DNA of 7,009 nucleotides from Nostoc sp. GT001 (GCF_030382115.1 NZ_JAUDRJ010000003.1:5808620-5815628); one strand, 5' to 3'. Counted from the stretch's first letter, positions 1-5,865 are shown. Numbers and translations are program-made. Notes: a model not told the origin generated them from the letters alone.

Positions 1-27
1 CCCTTTTCCCCTTACCCCTTTCCCTTT

Positions 28-62
28 CCCCATTCCCAATGCCCAATGCCCCATGCCCCATT
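28..62. repeat. Heptamer short tandem repeat, CCCAATG type
   Basis: Five consecutive 7-bp units read CCCCATT, CCCAATG, CCCAATG, CCCCATG and CCCCATT, preceded by a pyrimidine-rich C/T tract from position 1. This is the style of short tandemly repeated repetitive (STRR) sequence known from Nostoc and Calothrix intergenic DNA. Related units recur at 4142-4169 (opposite orientation, inside the kinase gene) and 6712-6739. No function is visible. Confidence 0.8.
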
Positions 63-80
63 AAGGAATGTTGCTTTGTT

Positions 81-94
81 TCTCATAAATGAGA
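81..94. promoter_or_regulatory. Perfect 14-bp palindrome upstream of pebA (possible operator)
   Basis: TCTCAT-AA-ATGAGA is a perfect inverted repeat 53 bp before the chosen pebA start. Its size and place would suit a dimeric regulator or a 5'-leader hairpin. In Fremyella-type cyanobacteria pebAB is known to be induced in green light through CpeR, but I cannot tie this palindrome to CpeR. No convincing -35/-10 pair was found next to it. The role is inference only. Confidence 0.3.
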
Positions 95-147
95 CGTGCG
101 CGATCGCCATAACTTATTTTCATGCAAGGGTTAACAAATCATGCTCC

Positions 148-945
148 ATGTATAAGCCTTTCCTGGAATTTTTAGAAAAAGAGCTATTTCAGCGGTTTGA
201 TTTACAAAGTAGGGTTATTCCCCCTGGTTTGGAATTCAAAGTTAGCGATCGCGGCAGAAACCCAGCAACTATTCGCAGTTGGTGTCACCAATGTCAAGAG
301 TTGCGGAAAATTCGTTATACCTACATTGATGCTGGGGAAAGCGCTCAAATTTTTAACAGCGTGATTTATCCCAGTCATCACTACGATTTACCTCTGTTAG
401 GGATTGATTTTTTATCCTTTGGGAAAGTCAAAAACCTGATTGTGCTTGATTTTCAGCCTTTATTTCAGGATGAAGACTATCAAAAAAAATATATATTTCC
501 GCTAAAATCTCTCCACGATAAATACCCGGATTTGGCGCAAAACTTAGAAATGAAGTTTTACGATGCCAACCAGTATTTTTCTAAATACCTATTGTTTGCC
601 AAAACCGACCCGGAAACAGTGGCAACACGAGTCTTTGAAGCTTTTCAGGATTATTTAAACTTGTATTGGCAAATGTTAGCAGATGCCAAACCGCTCCCAG
701 ACCCTGAAGATATCCAGCGGATTGTCAAAGCCCAAAAAGACTATGACCAATATAGTGCAGACCGCGATCCCGCATCTGGTTTGTTTAGCAGTTACTTTGG
801 TCATGAATGGGCAGAGCGCTTTCTCCATGAATTCTTATTTGAAGATGCTGTTCCCCTAGCAGTTGGTGCTAGGCAAAAGATGAGGGCAGAAGGCAGGAGG
901 CAGATCGCTTTTAGCGTCTCCCCTTCTCCCAAAGGGAGAGGCTAG
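148..945 (+). CDS. pebA: 15,16-dihydrobiliverdin:ferredoxin oxidoreductase PebA
   Basis: PebA reduces biliverdin IXalpha at the 15,16 bond to 15,16-dihydrobiliverdin with electrons from ferredoxin, the first step to phycoerythrobilin. It acts in the cytoplasm and hands its product to PebB. The protein is 265 aa from the ATG at 148. Family signs: SVIYP then LPLLGID (Asp87, matching the catalytic Asp84 of the marine Synechococcus enzyme as I recall it), VLDFQPLFQDEDY (residues 99-111), DANQYFSKYLLF (139-150), SADRDPASGLF (Asp207, matching Asp206) and RFLHEFLF (224-231). The frame is open back to an ATG at 46, but 148 starts with MYKPFLEFLE, which aligns with the usual PebA N terminus; the upstream 34 residues come from repeat-rich leader. 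Any ribosome-binding site is weak (AAGGG at 126-130, too distant). Odd: about 30 residues after LFEDA run into repeat-derived DNA and end in SPSPKGRG, so the protein is longer than the usual 230-240 aa. pebB follows after 102 bp, probably in one transcript. Confidence 0.92.
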   Translation: MYKPFLEFLEKELFQRFDLQSRVIPPGLEFKVSDRGRNPATIRSWCHQCQELRKIRYTYIDAGESAQIFNSVIYPSHHYDLPLLGIDFLSFGKVKNLIVLDFQPLFQDEDYQKKYIFPLKSLHDKYPDLAQNLEMKFYDANQYFSKYLLFAKTDPETVATRVFEAFQDYLNLYWQMLADAKPLPDPEDIQRIVKAQKDYDQYSADRDPASGLFSSYFGHEWAERFLHEFLFEDAVPLAVGARQKMRAEGRRQIAFSVSPSPKGRG

Positions 946-970
946 CGCCAAGGGAGAAGGCAGGAGGCAG
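888..970. repeat. 16-bp direct repeats flanking a hairpin at the pebA 3' end
   Basis: AGAAGGCAGGAGGCAG occurs exactly at 888-903 and 955-970. Between them lie 51 bp with a hairpin, CTTCTCCC-aaa-GGGAGAGG, and an outer TAGC/GCTA pairing (912-915 with 941-944). The pebA stop codon (943-945) falls inside this block, so the last residues of PebA are encoded by it. The layout suggests either a tandem repeat array with a diverged middle or an inserted hairpin element with a duplicated flank. The hairpin has no following T tract, so it is not a clear terminator. Confidence 0.7.
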
Positions 971-971
971 T

Positions 972-1046
972 GTTTCGACTACGCTCAACAACCAGGTAGA
1001 AGTTCTTTAATTATTAATTTTGAATTTTGAATTCGGAGCGAAGCGA
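972..1046. repeat. pebA-pebB spacer made of Nostoc-type repeats
   Basis: The spacer contains a TTTCGACTACGCTCAAC segment and then AATTTTGAATTTTGAATT, a 7-bp-periodic AT-rich run, followed by CGGAGCGAAGCGAC directly before the pebB start. I recognise these strings as types common in Nostoc intergenic DNA (from memory, not searched). The GGAG at 1035-1038 sits 9 nt before the GTG at 1048 and is the best ribosome-binding site for pebB, so repeat DNA appears to supply the translation signal of pebB. Confidence 0.55.
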
Positions 1047-1047
1047 C

Positions 1048-1794
1048 GTGACACTTTATCAGCCATTTCTAGATTATGCGATCGCCTATATGCGATCGCG
1101 TTTGGATTTACAGCCCTATCCTATCCCCACTGGGTTTGAGTCCAAAAGTGCTGTTGTGGGCAAGGGCAAAAATCAGGAAGAGGTTGTCACTACCAGTTAT
1201 GCCTTTCAAACTTCAAAATTGCGGCAAATTCGGGCAGCTCACGTACAGGGTGGCAATTCGCTGCAAGTACTGAATTTTGTAATTTTTCCGCGCCTCAACT
1301 ACGATTTACCCTTTTTTGGCGCAGATTTGGTGACATTGCCAGGAGGACATCTAATTGCTTTGGATATGCAGCCCCTATTTCGAGATGATCTAGCATACCA
1401 AGCGAAATATACTGAACCAATTCTGCCGATTTTCCACACTCATCAACAACATCTGTCTTGGGGAGGGGATTTTCCCGAAGAAGCACAGCCTTTTTTCTCT
1501 CCCGCTTTTCTGTGGACTCGCCCTCAAGAAACGGCTGTAGTAGAGACTAAGGTGTTTGCCGCTTTCAAAGACTATTTGAAAGCTTATCTCGATTTCGTAG
1601 AGCAGGCAGAAGCTGTAACAAATTCCCAAAATTTAGTAGCCATTGAGCAAGCCCAACTGCGATACCTGCGATATCGGGCTGAAAAAGACCCAGCGCGAGG
1701 GATGTTTAAACGCTTCTATGGTGCGGAATGGACTGAAGAGTATATCCACGGATTTTTATTTGACCTAGAGAGAAAATTAACAGCTATTAACTAA
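1048..1794 (+). CDS. pebB: Phycoerythrobilin:ferredoxin oxidoreductase PebB
   Basis: PebB takes 15,16-dihydrobiliverdin from PebA and reduces the A-ring diene system to 3Z-phycoerythrobilin using ferredoxin. Phycoerythrobilin is then attached to phycoerythrin subunits. The protein is 248 aa from the GTG at 1048, close to the usual family size. Diagnostic stretches are LNFVIFP (75-81), [23 protein letters not shown] (Asp93 in the catalytic position), [16 protein letters not shown] (143-158), [10 protein letters not shown] (Asp214, the second conserved Asp) and [14 protein letters not shown] near the end. FFGAD with LPGGHL separates it from PebA (LLGID, SFGKVKNL). A TTG at 1027 in the same frame would add seven residues (MNSERSD), but those are encoded by spacer repeat DNA, whereas the GTG has GGAG at 1035-1038 with 9-nt spacing and gives the typical [10 protein letters not shown] start. 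No heme oxygenase gene is present in the window. No strong terminator follows. Confidence 0.92.
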   Translation: MTLYQPFLDYAIAYMRSRLDLQPYPIPTGFESKSAVVGKGKNQEEVVTTSYAFQTSKLRQIRAAHVQGGNSLQVLNFVIFPRLNYDLPFFGADLVTLPGGHLIALDMQPLFRDDLAYQAKYTEPILPIFHTHQQHLSWGGDFPEEAQPFFSPAFLWTRPQETAVVETKVFAAFKDYLKAYLDFVEQAEAVTNSQNLVAIEQAQLRYLRYRAEKDPARGMFKRFYGAEWTEEYIHGFLFDLERKLTAIN

Positions 1795-1877
1795 AGGCCC
1801 TTTGACTGCAATCAGTGCTGAGTACCTCCTTACTGAAGACTCATCCAAGTCACGTTAAACTAGGAAAACAATCTAAG

Positions 1878-2000
1878 TTATACCAATTCAAAAAATGTTT
1901 GCGACACGATCGCTAACCCATACCTTTCCCGATGTCTTGGGAAGGATGCGGAAGAGGTCTTATCTGTAATGTATTGTATTCTTTTTTCAAATTGGTATTA
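1878..2000. mobile_element. MITE-like element with AATTGGTAT terminal inverted repeats
   Basis: The left end carries ATACCAATT (1880-1888) followed by a run of six A; the right end carries six T (1982-1987) then AATTGGTAT (1990-1998). The 9-bp ends are perfect inverted repeats and the A/T runs extend the pairing with small interruptions. The interior has no reading frame and holds a smaller hairpin, CTTTCCC-gatgtctt-GGGAAGG. Length (about 123 bp), AT-rich ends and lack of coding potential fit a miniature inverted-repeat transposable element; ATACCAATT ends are common in Nostoc genomes as I recall. Its right end is only 28 bp from the amidohydrolase start, so it may contribute promoter or leader sequence. 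Confidence 0.7.
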
Positions 2001-2028
2001 GCTGTACTTAAACTAGTTTGTCTTCATA

Positions 2029-3270
2029 ATGGTTTTCACCTTTCCCAATCCCGCTTCTGTTGATCTATCTCGCATCCGACTTTCGATCCGCTCATTGCAA
2101 CCGCAATTAGTAGAGTGGCGGCGGCGATTGCATCAACAACCAGAGTTGGGTTTTCAAGAAAAACTGACTGCTGAGTTTGTATCACAAAAGCTGCAAGAAT
2201 GGGGAATTGAGCATCAAACTGGCATTGCCCACACTGGCATTGTTGCCACCATCAAAGGTAAAGGGGAAGTTTCAGAAACAATCCAAAATCCAAAAGTTTT
2301 AGCGATTCGCGCGGATATGGATGCTTTGCCAATCCAAGAACTCAACGAAGTGCCGTACAAATCGCAGCATAATGGAGTGATGCACGCTTGTGGACATGAT
2401 GGACATACAGCGATCGCTTTAGGTACAGCTTATTATCTCCAGCAACATCGCCAAGACTTCTCTGGTGTTGTAAAAATTATCTTTCAGCCAGCGGAAGAAT
2501 CACCAGGAGGCGCAAAGCCGATGATTGAAGCTGGAGTTTTGAAAAATCCTGATGTTGAAGCGATTATTGGTTTGCACTTGTGGAATAATTTGCCTTTAGG
2601 AACAGTGGGTGTACGCGCTGGCGCATTGATGGCAGCTGTGGAATGCTTTAACTGCACAATTTTGGGTAAAGGTGGACATGGCGCACTACCCCATCAAACT
2701 GTTGACTCCGTTGTTGTTGCTGCCCAAATCGTCAATGCTTTGCAAACTATTGTCGCTCGGAATGTTAATCCCATTGATTCAGCAGTTGTGACAGTGGGAG
2801 AACTTCATGCTGGAACCAAACGCAATGTAATTGCTGATACAGCGAGAATGAGTGCTACCGTCAGGTATTTTAATCCTAGTTTGAAAGGCTTTTTTAAGCA
2901 GCGTGTCGAGCAGATTATTGCTGGAATTTGTCAGAGTCATGGTGCAAATTATGACTTAGAATATTGGTCACTTTATCCACCAGTAATTAATGATATTAAA
3001 ATAGCAGAATTAGTACGATCTGTCGCAGAAGAAGTGGTAGAAACTCCTGTGGGTATTGTGCCAGAATGCCAAACTATGGCTGCTGAAGATATGTCATTTT
3101 TCTTAGAAGAGGTTCCTGGCTGTTATTTCTTTCTGGGTTCTGCTAATCCCGCGAAAGATTTAGCATATCCTCATCATCATCCCCGGTTTGATTTTGACGA
3201 AACCGCCTTGGCAATGGGTGTGGAAATATTTGTTAGATGCGTGGAAAAGTACTTTGTTTCATGTCATTAG
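2029..3270 (+). CDS. M20-family (M20D) metal-dependent amidohydrolase
   Basis: This 413-aa protein belongs to the M20 peptidase/amidohydrolase group that includes hippurate hydrolase, N-acyl-amino-acid amidohydrolases and plant IAA-amino-acid hydrolases. The family hydrolyses amide bonds of N-acylated amino acids using two metal ions. Visible motifs: RRRLHQQPELGFQE (31-44), the RADMDALP motif (94-101), MHACGHDGH with metal ligands Cys121 and His123 (118-126), FQPAEE with the catalytic/metal glutamates 156-157, GLHLW with His183, the dimerisation/lid stretch GKGGHGALPHQTVD (213-226) and YPHHHPRFDFDE, where His383 should be the last metal ligand. All catalytic residues are present and the length is normal. 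The ATG at 2029 gives a typical N terminus; no good Shine-Dalgarno precedes it. The true substrate cannot be told from sequence. The stop codon lies in a CATTAGT repeat. It stands alone, convergent with the kinase gene downstream. Confidence 0.9.
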   Translation: MVFTFPNPASVDLSRIRLSIRSLQPQLVEWRRRLHQQPELGFQEKLTAEFVSQKLQEWGIEHQTGIAHTGIVATIKGKGEVSETIQNPKVLAIRADMDALPIQELNEVPYKSQHNGVMHACGHDGHTAIALGTAYYLQQHRQDFSGVVKIIFQPAEESPGGAKPMIEAGVLKNPDVEAIIGLHLWNNLPLGTVGVRAGALMAAVECFNCTILGKGGHGALPHQTVDSVVVAAQIVNALQTIVARNVNPIDSAVVTVGELHAGTKRNVIADTARMSATVRYFNPSLKGFFKQRVEQIIAGICQSHGANYDLEYWSLYPPVINDIKIAELVRSVAEEVVETPVGIVPECQTMAAEDMSFFLEEVPGCYFFLGSANPAKDLAYPHHHPRFDFDETALAMGVEIFVRCVEKYFVSCH

Positions 3271-3318
3271 TCATTAGTCCGTTGTAGTCACAAATGACAA
3301 AGGACAAATGACTAAAGA
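3264..3318. terminator. Repeat-built imperfect hairpin between convergent genes
   Basis: TCATTAG TCATTAG TCC (3264-3280) is a doubled heptamer. Its inverted counterpart, GGACAAATGACTAAAGA, lies at 3302-3318; 15 of 17 positions pair, with a 21-nt loop that itself contains AAATGACAAA. The hairpin sits between the convergent amidohydrolase and kinase genes and could end transcripts from both sides, although neither side has a clean U tract. The TAG inside the first heptamer is the amidohydrolase stop codon. The repeat identity is seen directly; the terminator role is inferred. Confidence 0.5.
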
Positions 3319-3365
3319 CGACCATAACAAAATTTTTCACAATCTCATTTAGGATTGCTATATCT

Positions 3366-4964
3366 CTAATTCGTCACTATCGGTTTCTGTTTATTGCTAA
3401 CTTCTAAAGGCAGGAAAATCGTCATCACTTCCCCATAGTGTGGACGCTGACGCACAATTAGTTTGCCACCGATCGCCTGAAACAAATGCTTGGTTGCAGC
3501 GATATTCAAACTAATCGTACCTGTTTCTGGTTGAAACATCAGCAGTTGGCCTAGAGCCTTGCGAATTGGTGGTGTTGCAGGTATGGCGGCTTTATTTGAA
3601 TCTTTGCACCGGAATTGCGGCGATAATTGTAACTTCAGTTGATCTCCAGCTGGGATAACTTGTACTTGAATATGGCTGCCAGCGGGTAAGCTGCGAGTAA
3701 AATTTTCCATCAAACCAGTGAGAACCTGATCCAACATGGTGGGATTGCTTACCACTGTCGGTAATTGCTGAGGTAAAATAACATTTAAAGTTAAATTCCG
3801 CCGATGCGCTGCTTGTTCCCAACGGGGAATGCTCTGCTGCAACACTTGATCTAAAGACATCGGCGTGAGTTGAGTTTTTGACGATTTTGCTGAGGCAGTA
3901 GTTTCTAGTTCTGCGGCCTTAAACAGCAATTCCATACGGTCAATTTGCTCGGTACACTCGTGATCGATAATTTTTAAGCGATTGATCGCACTAGCATCTA
4001 AGTCTCGCCGCTTCAACAGCAGACGAGTCATGGTGCGAATAGTTGTTAAAGGTGTGCGGACTTCGTGAGCGAAGGCTTGGAGCAATTCTACATCAGGATT
4101 TGGGGAAGGTGGGGCCCCCTCTGGGGATAAGGGGTAATGGACATTGGGCATTGAGCATTGAGGATTGGGGAAAACTCTTCTCCCCTGCTCCCCTGCTCCT
4201 CTGCTCCCTCGGTTACTGAGCGCAGTCGTTGGCGTAGCCTCTCGTAGAGAAGTATGCTCCCCTACTTCTTCCCCAGTCCCTAGTAAAGAATCTCTAGTCT
4301 CTTCTGGTTCTGTTAATTCTTGAAGCAATAACTGACTAAAGTGAATCATCATGCGGTAGTCTGGTGCTACCGGAGAATACTGTTCTACTAATGCGTCCAA
4401 GCGCGCGAAAAATTCTGGATTAGCCAGCATTACCCGTGCCCCTAGCGATCGCCAAGCCTGCTGCACTATCTCTGGCTCAAAAGAAAATGAAAAAGTTTTT
4501 TTACCGTTTTTGTGGGTTGCTAAAACCAGCACTAATCTAAATTTATCTGTAAAAACTAAGCAAAACTGTTCTGCACCCAGAGGATCGGCAGGTAGTAACG
4601 GAAGTACCGAATCATGGGGAGCAATGTCTTCATTTACAGATGCGTTGGCGTAGTCTGCCGCAGGTATCGCACCTGGCATCTGAAATGGCATCAGCGCCAA
4701 AGGGTTAAATGGTTTTGCTGTAAAAGTTACTGTTTGTAAACTTTGAGTCAATTTTGGTTGACTAAACAAGGGTGCTGGTGCGGCTAAAACTAATCCTTGG
4801 GTTGTGTCAACTGAAGGGTCTGCTAAAGTATTTAATAGCAAATGTTCTGTCGCTGCGAGGCTGATACGCCACTGCTGCTCTGCTTTAGCAGGTGAACATT
4901 CTGCCACACTTGATTGATTTTGGGCCAAGATTTCGCTCAGGCTTGGCAATATCCATTGGTACAC
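3366..4964 (-). CDS. Sensor histidine kinase with intact H-box and degenerate ATPase domain
   Basis: This 532-aa protein is soluble; no membrane segment is visible. Residues 1-220 are a sensory region I cannot name with certainty; the stretch QFCLVFTDKFRLVLVLATHKN (133-153) is faintly like a DICT-type sensory domain. Residues about 229-289 are a low-complexity linker encoded by repeat DNA. The HisKA dimerisation domain spans about 291-355, with phosphoacceptor His300 in FAHEVRTPLTT. The C-terminal ATPase-like domain (about 370-520) keeps Asn421 of the N-box (QVLTGLMENF, the earlier Asn replaced by Gly), but no DxGxG G1 box is visible and the GTGLGL G2 box has become GTISLN, so ATP binding is doubtful. 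The final GGKLIVRQRPHYGEVMTIFLPL is typical. The start is a GTG (4962-4964) with AAGGGG upstream at a suitable distance. No response regulator lies beside it, so it is an orphan; it may work as a phosphotransfer partner or heterodimer rather than an autonomous kinase. Confidence 0.85.
   Translation of the reverse strand: MYQWILPSLSEILAQNQSSVAECSPAKAEQQWRISLAATEHLLLNTLADPSVDTTQGLVLAAPAPLFSQPKLTQSLQTVTFTAKPFNPLALMPFQMPGAIPAADYANASVNEDIAPHDSVLPLLPADPLGAEQFCLVFTDKFRLVLVLATHKNGKKTFSFSFEPEIVQQAWRSLGARVMLANPEFFARLDALVEQYSPVAPDYRMMIHFSQLLLQELTEPEETRDSLLGTGEEVGEHTSLREATPTTALSNRGSRGAGEQGRRVFPNPQCSMPNVHYPLSPEGAPPSPNPDVELLQAFAHEVRTPLTTIRTMTRLLLKRRDLDASAINRLKIIDHECTEQIDRMELLFKAAELETTASAKSSKTQLTPMSLDQVLQQSIPRWEQAAHRRNLTLNVILPQQLPTVVSNPTMLDQVLTGLMENFTRSLPAGSHIQVQVIPAGDQLKLQLSPQFRCKDSNKAAIPATPPIRKALGQLLMFQPETGTISLNIAATKHLFQAIGGKLIVRQRPHYGEVMTIFLPLEVSNKQKPIVTN
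4098..4280. repeat. Repeat cluster inside the histidine kinase coding region
   Basis: Three repeat families lie side by side within the open frame. Four heptamers occupy 4142-4169 (CATTGGG, CATTGAG, CATTGAG, GATTGGG), the reverse complement type of the CCCAATG array at 28-62. Three octamers occupy 4180-4203 (CTCCCCTG, CTCCCCTG, CTCCTCTG). A TCTCGTAGAGA palindrome with a GGCGTAGCC flank lies at 4231-4252. On the kinase strand they encode residues about 229-289, rich in Gly, Arg, Pro and Ser, including SLREATPTTAL and RGSRGAGEQGRR. Outer boundaries are approximate. Because the full kinase frame stays open, the net inserted length must be compatible with the frame. Confidence 0.8.
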
Positions 4965-5080
4965 AGGCTTTCACCCCTTAATTCAAGAGCGACTAACAGC
5001 GTCTAGGTTAGACATTTCACTACTATCTAAGAGGTTATAGCTATTTGTGTACTGGTGACAGTGGTAGAACCGAACAATTC

Positions 5081-5095
5081 AGGGGCAATTCCCCT
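5081..5095. other. Short perfect hairpin AGGGG-caatt-CCCCT
   Basis: A 5-bp perfect stem with a 5-nt loop sits in the region upstream of the kinase gene and downstream (on the minus strand) of the kinase remnant. No T run follows on either strand, so a terminator role is weak. It may be part of a repeat. Confidence 0.35.
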
Positions 5096-5122
5096 CTAAC
5101 TGCGATGTCTACGGTGTCACTG

Positions 5123-5169
5123 AGCGTAGCCGTTCGCGCAGCGTCTCGTAGAGAAGTGCGGGCTACGCT
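5123..5169. repeat. Nested palindromic repeat, TCTCGTAGAGA type
   Basis: The outer arms AGCGTAGCC (5123-5131) and GGCTACGCT (5161-5169) are perfect inverted repeats of 9 bp. Inside are CGCA/TGCG and, at the centre, TCTC-gta-GAGA. The whole 47 bp can fold into a long cruciform or RNA hairpin. The same core appears in the kinase linker (4231-4252) and, with one change (TCTTGTAGAGA), at 5699-5723. It belongs to the palindromic repeats scattered through Nostoc-like genomes. Confidence 0.75.
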
Positions 5170-5206
5170 TACGCACTGAATAGCTGAAAAATATTGGCAC
5201 TGACTT

Positions 5207-5434
5207 TTACCGATAGGCGTGGCGATCGCCGACTGATAATTGTGCTGGTTTCCCTACTCGAATTGGGATTGTAATTACAAACTCTGCACCTTGTCCCGGT
5301 GATGAAATACATTGCAAAGATCCACCATGCTTGTCAGTAATTATCTGGTAACTTATTGATAGACCCATGCCAGTCCCCTTCCCAACTGCTTTCGTGGTGA
5401 AAAAAGGGTCAATACTTGTGTAGCGATTGAACAT
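5207..5434 (-). pseudogene. Remnant of a second histidine kinase (C-terminal ATPase end only)
   Basis: The frame encodes IDPFFTTKAVGKGTGMGLS and on through HGGSLQCISSPGQGAEFVITIPI, the G2-box end of a canonical histidine kinase ATPase domain. The HisKA domain, N-box and G1 box are all missing. The ATG at 5432-5434 is not a likely real start. In a shifted frame just upstream (5412-5492) lies a peptide rich in Gln, His and Leu (QDQMLAHLQEHVQSLHKY) that ends at TGA 5409-5411 next to the IDPFF codons; it resembles a helical linker and might be another relic of the same gene joined by deletion, but this is weak. The sequence differs from the neighbouring kinase, which has a degenerate G2 box, so it is not a duplicate of it. 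After IPI the frame runs about 17 residues into HIP1-bearing DNA before TAA (5207-5209). Confidence 0.75.
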
Positions 5435-5501
5435 GCTCTTGCAGATGGGCTAGCATCTGATCTTGCGATCGTATTTCGTGCTGACTACTGTGCTAATTCA
5501 G

Positions 5502-5529
5502 TTTTAGGGAGTTTGCCCTTTTCCTAAAA
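5502..5529. other. Hairpin TTTTAGG / CCTAAAA
   Basis: TTTTAGG (5502-5508) and CCTAAAA (5523-5529) are perfect inverted arms of 7 bp, separated by 14 nt (gagtttgccctttt). The stem is flanked by A/T runs, which suits a bidirectional terminator or the end of a decayed insertion element. It lies in front of the kinase remnant on its strand. No transposase sequence is visible nearby. Confidence 0.4.
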
Positions 5530-5698
5530 TTCCCACTTAGGGATCTGCGGGTTAATAGTGTCGAAACTCAGTTTATTGGTACTTTATTTTCACGCAAGTC
5601 CCTTATCAGCCTGAAAGCTACAGAGTCAACAACCATTAGCCAAATCTTTAATCGACGTTCGCGGACTCACTCTAAACTTACTCCTCCAAAGAAGCAAG

Positions 5699-5723
5699 CT
5701 ACGCGTAGCGTCTTGTAGAGAAG
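5699..5723. repeat. Palindromic repeat with CTACGCGTAG and TCTTGTAGAGA
   Basis: CTACGCGTAG (5699-5708) is a perfect 10-bp palindrome and is followed by CGTCTTGTAGAGAAG, a one-base variant of the palindrome core seen at 4231-4252 and 5123-5169. It is a third, more diverged copy of the same repeat family. Confidence 0.65.
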
Positions 5724-5865
5724 CCATGCGGTTGGCGTTCGTGTTAGCGTCTTTGACAGAAAAAGGAGAAGAGAAAGCTTTACGCTGCGCTATCGAGCGT
5801 CACAGCCTGGCGTAGACATCGTATTTTTTAGGTAGATTAGCAATAGACTATCTCAAGGGCACTTT

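Larger units (their letters stand above)
5435..5865. other. Non-coding stretch with palindromes, upstream of the reductase gene
   Basis: I find no credible gene here on either strand apart from the possible relic peptide at 5412-5492. The stretch holds a hairpin at 5502-5529, a CTACGCGTAG palindrome with the TCTTGTAGAGA core at 5699-5723, and CGTAGACATCG at 5811-5821, which is an exact inverted match to 5103-5113. A TTGACA at 5753-5758 has no good -10 box at proper spacing, so I do not call a promoter. The block reads as decayed kinase sequence plus repeats. Confidence 0.6.

Noticed and set aside
28..62. CRISPR-like array
   Set aside because: Units are 7 bp in direct tandem without spacers; this is a short tandem repeat.
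46..147. Upstream ATG at 46 as the pebA start, adding 34 residues
   Set aside because: The extra residues begin in the CCCAATG-type heptamer array and do not look like PebA; the ATG at 148 matches the usual N terminus of the family.
1076..1629. Short alternative-frame reading frames within pebB on both strands
   Set aside because: They overlap a clear gene, have no recognisable domains and follow from the codon pattern of pebB.
5753..5782. TTGACA as a -35 box for the reductase gene
   Set aside because: About 17 bp downstream there is only GCTTTACGCT, a poor -10 match, and the site lies about 110 bp before the gene in repeat-rich DNA.
5103..5821. Composite element bounded by inverted CGATGTCTACG / CGTAGACATCG copies
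   Set aside because: The 11-bp match is exact and spans the kinase remnant, but the string looks like part of the common scattered repeats and no transposase or target duplication is visible.
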